Of a stretch of 10,398 nt of DNA, positions 6,056-10,398 are shown in pieces. The notes below the pieces were generated by a model. That model saw only the letters and a program-made list of their open reading frames with translations, had not been told where the DNA came from and did no database searches. The translations under genes were made by a program, and so were the position numbers. The stretch comes from Lachnospiraceae bacterium. Lineage in GTDB: Bacteria > Bacillota > Clostridia > Lachnospirales > Lachnospiraceae. The stretch lies in NCBI GenBank assembly GCA_016301965.1, contig JAEDOO010000058.1, forward strand, positions 1 to 10,398, written 5' to 3'. Within the stretch, counting starts at the first letter, position 1, and each line of letters begins with the position of its first letter.

Positions 6056-6084
6056 TTGAACTGGAAAATGGCAGGTAATATAAT
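6056..6084 (+). promoter_or_regulatory. Promoter of the RND permease gene
   Basis: TTGAAC (6056-6061), a 17-bp spacer and TATAAT (6079-6084) form a near-consensus promoter about 46 bp before the ATG at 6131. CCTGC (6049-6053) and GCAGG (6071-6075) form a weak dyad bracketing the -35 that could be a binding site. I found no convincing direct repeats for the OmpR-type regulator here. Confidence 0.72.
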
Positions 6085-6130
6085 AAGTGCATTCTTATGT
6101 AAAACTAACAAGTAATGGAGAGTATACACG

Positions 6131-9100
6131 ATGATCAAAAAATGTGTACAAAAACCATATACTGTTCTGGTGGCGGTCATTGTTGCGCTGCTGATCGGTG
6201 CAGTAAGTCTGACAAAATTGCAGACGGATCTTCTGCCGGATATGACAATCCCGTATATGGTAGTTATGACAACGTATCCCGGAGCCAGTCCGGAGAAGGT
6301 TGAGAGAGATGTGACTCAGCCCATGGAAAATGCGCTGGGCACCATCAGTGGTGTGGAAAATGTAACCAGTACCAGTGCAGAAAACTACAGTGTGATCATG
6401 CTGGAGTTTGCGGATGATACGAATATGGATTCGGCGATGGTTAAGCTGAATACGCAGCTTGAGGCCGTAAAGAGCAGTCTGCCGGATACCTGTGGCACAC
6501 CGAATATCATGGAAATCAGCATGGACATGATGGCCTCTGTATATGCCAGTGTCAGCAAGGACGGTTCAGATATCTACGATATCTCGGAGTTCGTGACAGA
6601 AAATATTACTCCGGAGTTTGAACGTCTGGATGGCATAGCCAGTGTCAACTCTCTGGGGTTGATTGAAAAGAGTGTAGAGGTCCGGCTGAATCAGGAGAAA
6701 ATTGATGCTATCAATGAAAAAGTGCTGAAAAAAACCAACGATAAGCTGGATGAGGCGGCAGATGAGCTTTCAGACGCAAAGAGTAAGCTGAAAAAATCCG
6801 AATCCAGTATCAAATCCCAGCAGAAAAAGCTAGATAGTCAAAAAGATAAAACCTCAGATTCATTGTCACAGGCCAGTGTGGCGCTGGATAAGGCCCAGGC
6901 TACCAAAGCCGCCTATGAGTCCCAACTGACTAGTCTGCAGACGCAGAAATCTGCCCTGGAAGCGGAAAAAAAGGCATACGAAGATAACCATATACAGGAA
7001 ACCTACGATACCATCGATGCCACCCTGGGGCAGCTCAATGCTTCCATGGGGGACATGTCATCAGCCTCCGGTGTGGTGATCCCTTCCGGTATTGCCGCGG
7101 CTGCCGCAGATAAGGAGGGATTTCAGGCATTCAAAAATTTTATGGAACAGGTCGGTATGGGTGAACAGATGGACTCACTGGATTATGAGTCTATCAAAAA
7201 AGTATACGATATCGTAACCACCCGCCTTCCCCAGATCGATACAGAACTTGCCAATATGGAGACGGAGATCGCAGCCACGCAGGCACTGGTGACGGCGGTC
7301 AGTCAGCAGATGGAAGGACTGGATGATCAATATCAGCAGGTACTTAAGGGTTCCATGCAGGCGGCCTCCGGTTTTGGAGCGGCGGACGCGCAGATGGCCG
7401 CGGCGCAGACGGCCATAGACAATGCAAAAGAGGAGCTGGATAACGCACAGGAACAGTACGAGAAATCGGTGGACACCGCCAGAGAAAACGCGAATATTGA
7501 TTCTCTGGTCTCCATGGATACCCTTTCCAGCCTGATCTATGCCCAGAACTTTGAGATGCCAGCCGGTTACATCGACGATGAAAATGATGAGCAGTGGCTT
7601 CTGAAAGTGGGCGACAACTTTTCGTCTGTAGAAGAACTGGATGATCTGGTGCTTTGCCATCTGGATGATATCGGTGATGTTAAACTCAGCGATGTGGCGG
7701 ATATTACAGTTCTTGATAATGCCGGTGACTGTTACGAAAAAGTAAACGGAGAGCAGGCAGTGATCCTCGCCGTATACAAAAGCAGTACAGCCAGCACCAG
7801 TACCGTTTCTAAGAGTTTTGATAAAAAATGCGGCGAGCTGGAGGAAGAATATGAAGGGTTACATATCCAAACGCTGATGGATCAGGGTGATTATATCGCC
7901 ATGTTTATCAAAGCAGTTTTGTCCAGCATGATCCTGGGCGCTCTGCTGGCTCTGGTAGTTCTGGTAATCTTTTTAAAGGATGTTAAACCTACGGTAGTGG
8001 TGGCTTTCAGCATCCCCTTCAGTGTGCTGGTGGCATTGCTTTTGATGTATGCTTTTGACATATCCATCAACATGATGTCTTTGTCTGGTCTGTCTCTGGG
8101 CATTGGTATGCTGGTAGATAACTCTATTGTTGTCATTGAAAACATATACCGTCTGAGAGCCAGGGGGCTGGCAGCACCACGTGCGGCGGTACAGGGTACA
8201 AAGCAGGTGGCGGGAGCAATCATTTCTTCTACATTGACCACTATCTGTGTTTTCCTGCCCATGATCTTTACCAGCGGATATGTGCGTCAGATGATGCTGC
8301 CTTTTGCCATGACCATAGGCTTTGCGCTGTTGGCCTCTTTGGTGGTAGCTATTTTTGTGGTACCGGTTATCGGTTCTTCTGTTTTGAAAAAATACCGGGA
8401 GAAATCCCATCCTGTTTTTGACACCATCTGTAATGTGTACGCAAAGGTATTGGCTTTCTGCCTGAAAGTGAAGATCATTCCGCTGGCATTGGCCATCGGA
8501 CTGCTGGTATTTTCTATTTCCGGTGTGTTCCGGATGGGAATCTCCGTTTTGCCGGATATGACGACACAGCAGATTACAGTGAGCTGTGAAATGCCGGAGG
8601 ATATGAGCAAGGAGCAGGCCTATGATACAGCCGATCGGGTTCTGGAGGCTATCCAGAGTGTAGAGAATGTAAAAACTGTTGGTGCGCTGACAAATGTGGG
8701 CAGCCTGATATCCAGCTCTATGAGCTCAGATGATTATCTGCATTACAGCTTCTACATTCTGCCGGAAGATGATGTCAGTGATGTAAGAGATATCAAAAAG
8801 ATCTGTAAGGATATTGAAGAAAACACAAAGGATCTCAACTGTGATGTGGTCACAGATTCCGCTTCCATGAGCGAGATGTCTGCGTTCATGTCTTCGGGAC
8901 TGACGATTGAGCTGACTGGCCGTGAAGTAGACAAACTGCTGGAGGTCAGTGAAGATGTGATGGAGATCCTGGAAAATACTACCGGATGTACAGAGGTGTC
9001 CAATGGTCAGGAGGACGGTGACAATGAGATCTATCTGAAAATCGATAAGACAAAGGCCATGAGAGATGGTCTGACGGTAGCGCAGATCTATCAGACCCTG

Positions 9101-10084
9101 ACCAGCCGTCTGACCACAGATAAAACGGCGTTAAGCGGTTATCTGGATGAAACCCAGATGGATGTGAATCTGATCGATGAGACAGATGTGCTGAGTGTGG
9201 AGAATCTGCTGGACACAGAGCTGACAGTAACGACAACGAACGATGATGGAGAACAGGAAACAGAGAAGAAAAAACTGAGTGAATATGCCACTATTATCCG
9301 AGGAAAAGGTGTAGCATCAATTCAGCGCGAGAACGGCACCCGAACCATGAGCGTAACCTGTTCTATGGAAGAAGGATACAACGCTGCACTGGTGGGCCGC
9401 GAAGTGCAGGAAAAACTGAACAGTTATGAAGTACCCAAAGGCTATACGGTAGAAATGGCCGGTTCCACTACAGATGTCAACAACATGCTCAGCCAAATGA
9501 CGCAGATGATGCTTCTGGGCTTTATCCTGATCTATCTGATCATGGTGGCGCAGTTCCAGAGTCTGCTGTCTCCGTTTATTGTTATCTTCACCGTGCCCCT
9601 GGCCTTTACCGGAGGCTTCCTGGGACTTTTGCTGGCGGGAGAGCACCTGACGCTGATCAGCCTTCTGGGATTTCTGGTGCTGATGGGAACGGTCGTGAAT
9701 AACGGTATTGTATTCGTGGATTATACGAATCAGCTGCGTATCGGCGGCATGCCCAAGCGTGCTGCACTGGTAGCTGCCGGGCGTACACGTATGCGTCCCA
9801 TCCTGATGACGGCCATGACCACCATTCTTGCCATGGTACCTATGGCTTTCGGACACGATGCCGGAAATTCCATGGGAAAAGGTATGGCCATCGTTATCAT
9901 CGGTGGTATGGCTTACGCTACGCTGATGACCCTGTTCATAGTTCCGGTTATGTATGACATTCTCTATCGTCGTCAGCCAAAAGTGGTAGATGTAGGAGAT
10001 GATACCATTGACGATATTCCCGACGATGCTGCTGAGTACTTAGCACAGATGACGGATGAAGAAAAAACAGTATTAAAAGATTAA
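6131..10084 (+). CDS. RND-superfamily (AcrB/HAE1-like) permease with coiled-coil insert
   Basis: This 1317-residue proton-driven exporter has the two-fold repeat of RND permeases. TM1 is about 9-29, followed by a first porter region beginning DLLPDMTIPYMVV (33-45). TM2-TM6 span about 592-745, with the TM4 motif GMLVDNSIVVIENIYR (659-674). TM7 is about 782-800, then a second porter region beginning SVLPDMTTQQITV (805-817). TM8-TM12 span about 1125-1277, with VVNNGIVFVDYTNQ (1188-1201) in TM10. Residues about 190-455 are a Lys/Glu/Gln/Ala-rich heptad region forming two coils around a less regular tip (290-365). This explains its length beyond the roughly 1030-1050 residues of AcrB. Asp663 matches the AcrB relay Asp407; the neighbouring Asp408 and Lys940 positions are Asn664 and Asn1190. 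The C-terminus is an acidic cytoplasmic tail. GGAGAG lies eight bases before the ATG. No membrane-fusion or outer-membrane partner is encoded here. Its substrate is unknown; drugs, bile salts or lipids are possible. Confidence 0.93.
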   Translation: MIKKCVQKPYTVLVAVIVALLIGAVSLTKLQTDLLPDMTIPYMVVMTTYPGASPEKVERDVTQPMENALGTISGVENVTSTSAENYSVIMLEFADDTNMDSAMVKLNTQLEAVKSSLPDTCGTPNIMEISMDMMASVYASVSKDGSDIYDISEFVTENITPEFERLDGIASVNSLGLIEKSVEVRLNQEKIDAINEKVLKKTNDKLDEAADELSDAKSKLKKSESSIKSQQKKLDSQKDKTSDSLSQASVALDKAQATKAAYESQLTSLQTQKSALEAEKKAYEDNHIQETYDTIDATLGQLNASMGDMSSASGVVIPSGIAAAAADKEGFQAFKNFMEQVGMGEQMDSLDYESIKKVYDIVTTRLPQIDTELANMETEIAATQALVTAVSQQMEGLDDQYQQVLKGSMQAASGFGAADAQMAAAQTAIDNAKEELDNAQEQYEKSVDTARENANIDSLVSMDTLSSLIYAQNFEMPAGYIDDENDEQWLLKVGDNFSSVEELDDLVLCHLDDIGDVKLSDVADITVLDNAGDCYEKVNGEQAVILAVYKSSTASTSTVSKSFDKKCGELEEEYEGLHIQTLMDQGDYIAMFIKAVLSSMILGALLALVVLVIFLKDVKPTVVVAFSIPFSVLVALLLMYAFDISINMMSLSGLSLGIGMLVDNSIVVIENIYRLRARGLAAPRAAVQGTKQVAGAIISSTLTTICVFLPMIFTSGYVRQMMLPFAMTIGFALLASLVVAIFVVPVIGSSVLKKYREKSHPVFDTICNVYAKVLAFCLKVKIIPLALAIGLLVFSISGVFRMGISVLPDMTTQQITVSCEMPEDMSKEQAYDTADRVLEAIQSVENVKTVGALTNVGSLISSSMSSDDYLHYSFYILPEDDVSDVRDIKKICKDIEENTKDLNCDVVTDSASMSEMSAFMSSGLTIELTGREVDKLLEVSEDVMEILENTTGCTEVSNGQEDGDNEIYLKIDKTKAMRDGLTVAQIYQTLTSRLTTDKTALSGYLDETQMDVNLIDETDVLSVENLLDTELTVTTTNDDGEQETEKKKLSEYATIIRGKGVASIQRENGTRTMSVTCSMEEGYNAALVGREVQEKLNSYEVPKGYTVEMAGSTTDVNNMLSQMTQMMLLGFILIYLIMVAQFQSLLSPFIVIFTVPLAFTGGFLGLLLAGEHLTLISLLGFLVLMGTVVNNGIVFVDYTNQLRIGGMPKRAALVAAGRTRMRPILMTAMTTILAMVPMAFGHDAGNSMGKGMAIVIIGGMAYATLMTLFIVPVMYDILYRRQPKVVDVGDDTIDDIPDDAAEYLAQMTDEEKTVLKD

Positions 10085-10209
10085 CCGAAGAAAAAAAGAT
10101 TTGGAAAGAAAAGTTTTTCACTACCACACGATATCAGCAGACTGGAAAAAAAACACTGGATGAAGTGGAAGAAGTGCTGGACCGTAAAGGATTTTTGATC
10201 CGTACATAA
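10085..10209 (+). pseudogene. Start-less open frame after the RND gene, possible remnant or frameshifted tail
   Basis: In the -1 frame relative to the RND gene, an open stretch begins after a TGA at 10057 and ends at TAA 10207-10209. After the RND stop it reads about 41 codons, including EEKKIWKEKFFTTTRYQQ and, near the end, KTLDEVEEVLDRKGFLIRT. The composition looks protein-like, but there is no ATG, usable GTG or TTG near its beginning and no SD. It may be the decayed end of a lost gene, a C-terminal extension of the permease separated by a single-base indel, or chance. I do not recognise the family. Confidence 0.25.
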
Positions 10210-10225
10210 AGATGAATAGCATGCA

Positions 10226-10255
10226 GGGCGGTGTCTCAGGACATCGCCTATTTTC
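10226..10255 (+). terminator. Terminator downstream of the RND gene
   Basis: GGCGGTGTC (10227-10235), loop TCAG and GACATCGCC (10240-10248) make a 9-bp stem with one G-U pair, followed by TATTTT. The U-run is short, so termination may be partial. It lies 17 bases after the stop of the start-less frame and would end the permease transcript. Confidence 0.65.
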
Positions 10256-10329
10256 TGGAATTTAGTAAAAATATAGTTTTGCTCAAAAAAACGGTATTAT
10301 TGAAAACGGAAATGTACCGGGGAAAAAAC

Positions 10330-10398
10330 ATGCTGAAAAAAGGGAGAATTTCTTTGGCTAAAATTTGTAGGTTTCTACAAAAATACTATATCTTGTTT
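10330..10398 (+). CDS. Probable start of a gene cut by the right edge
   Basis: An ATG at 10330 opens 23 codons to the window end without a stop, beginning MLKKGRISLAKICRF and continuing LQKYYILF. GGGGA lies seven bases upstream, a suitable ribosome binding site; a TTG at 10354 in the same frame with AAGGGAG before it is an alternative start. The basic N-terminus followed by increasing hydrophobicity would suit a signal anchor or membrane protein, but too little is visible to name it. No clear promoter was found between the 10226-10255 hairpin and this start, although TATTAT at 10295-10300 could be a -10. Confidence 0.35.
   Translation, partial: MLKKGRISLAKICRFLQKYYILF

Noticed and set aside
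7175..7660. Minus-strand frame of 161 codons inside the RND gene
   Set aside because: It is antisense to the coiled-coil insert and has no independent signals. The plus-strand frame is continuous through it.

Overview
The window looks like chromosomal DNA of a low-to-mid GC Gram-positive of the class Clostridia, most likely a Lachnospiraceae-type gut anaerobe. The reasons are strong purine-rich Shine-Dalgarno sites, sigma-A promoters with near-consensus TATAAT or TTGACN boxes, and a typical gene set: DegV, DUF1836, VanZ-like, and a Gram-positive RND permease with a coiled-coil insert. This placement is inferred from style and gene families, not from a marker gene. No mobile element, CRISPR array, tRNA or rRNA was seen.

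Layout. Positions 1-455 (minus) hold the N-terminal half of an amidohydrolase that runs off the left edge. Its promoter carries a 24-bp dyad. A spacer of about 300 bp (456-763) holds a doubtful 38-codon cationic ORF and the promoter of a VanZ-like membrane protein (764-1261, plus). That gene converges on a DegV-family fatty-acid-binding protein (1390-2220, minus), with a hairpin terminator between them. degV is divergent from a DUF1836 putative DNA-binding protein (2427-2954, plus). Between them lie two back-to-back promoters and two dyads sharing a GGTT/AACC core. The DUF1836 gene overlaps glf (UDP-galactopyranose mutase, 2951-4051) by 4 bp, and glf ends in a very stable terminator.

The right half starts with an OmpR-type response regulator (4213-4890). 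It overlaps a TTG-started histidine kinase (4883-5917) with a very short extracytoplasmic loop. Next, behind its own strong promoter, comes a 1317-residue RND-superfamily permease (6131-10084) with a coiled-coil hairpin of roughly 270 residues inserted in its first porter domain. After it come a start-less open frame that may be a gene remnant, a terminator hairpin, and the probable beginning of another gene at the right edge.

How the genes may work together. The two-component pair plausibly senses envelope stress or a membrane-active compound and controls the adjacent RND permease; this rests on adjacency only. The degV/DUF1836/glf block looks like a divergon whose regulator could act on the shared operators, tying fatty-acid handling to a galactofuranose precursor enzyme; this is also inference. 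The most unusual items are the dyads between degV and DUF1836, the DUF1836-glf coupling, and the RND coiled-coil insert.
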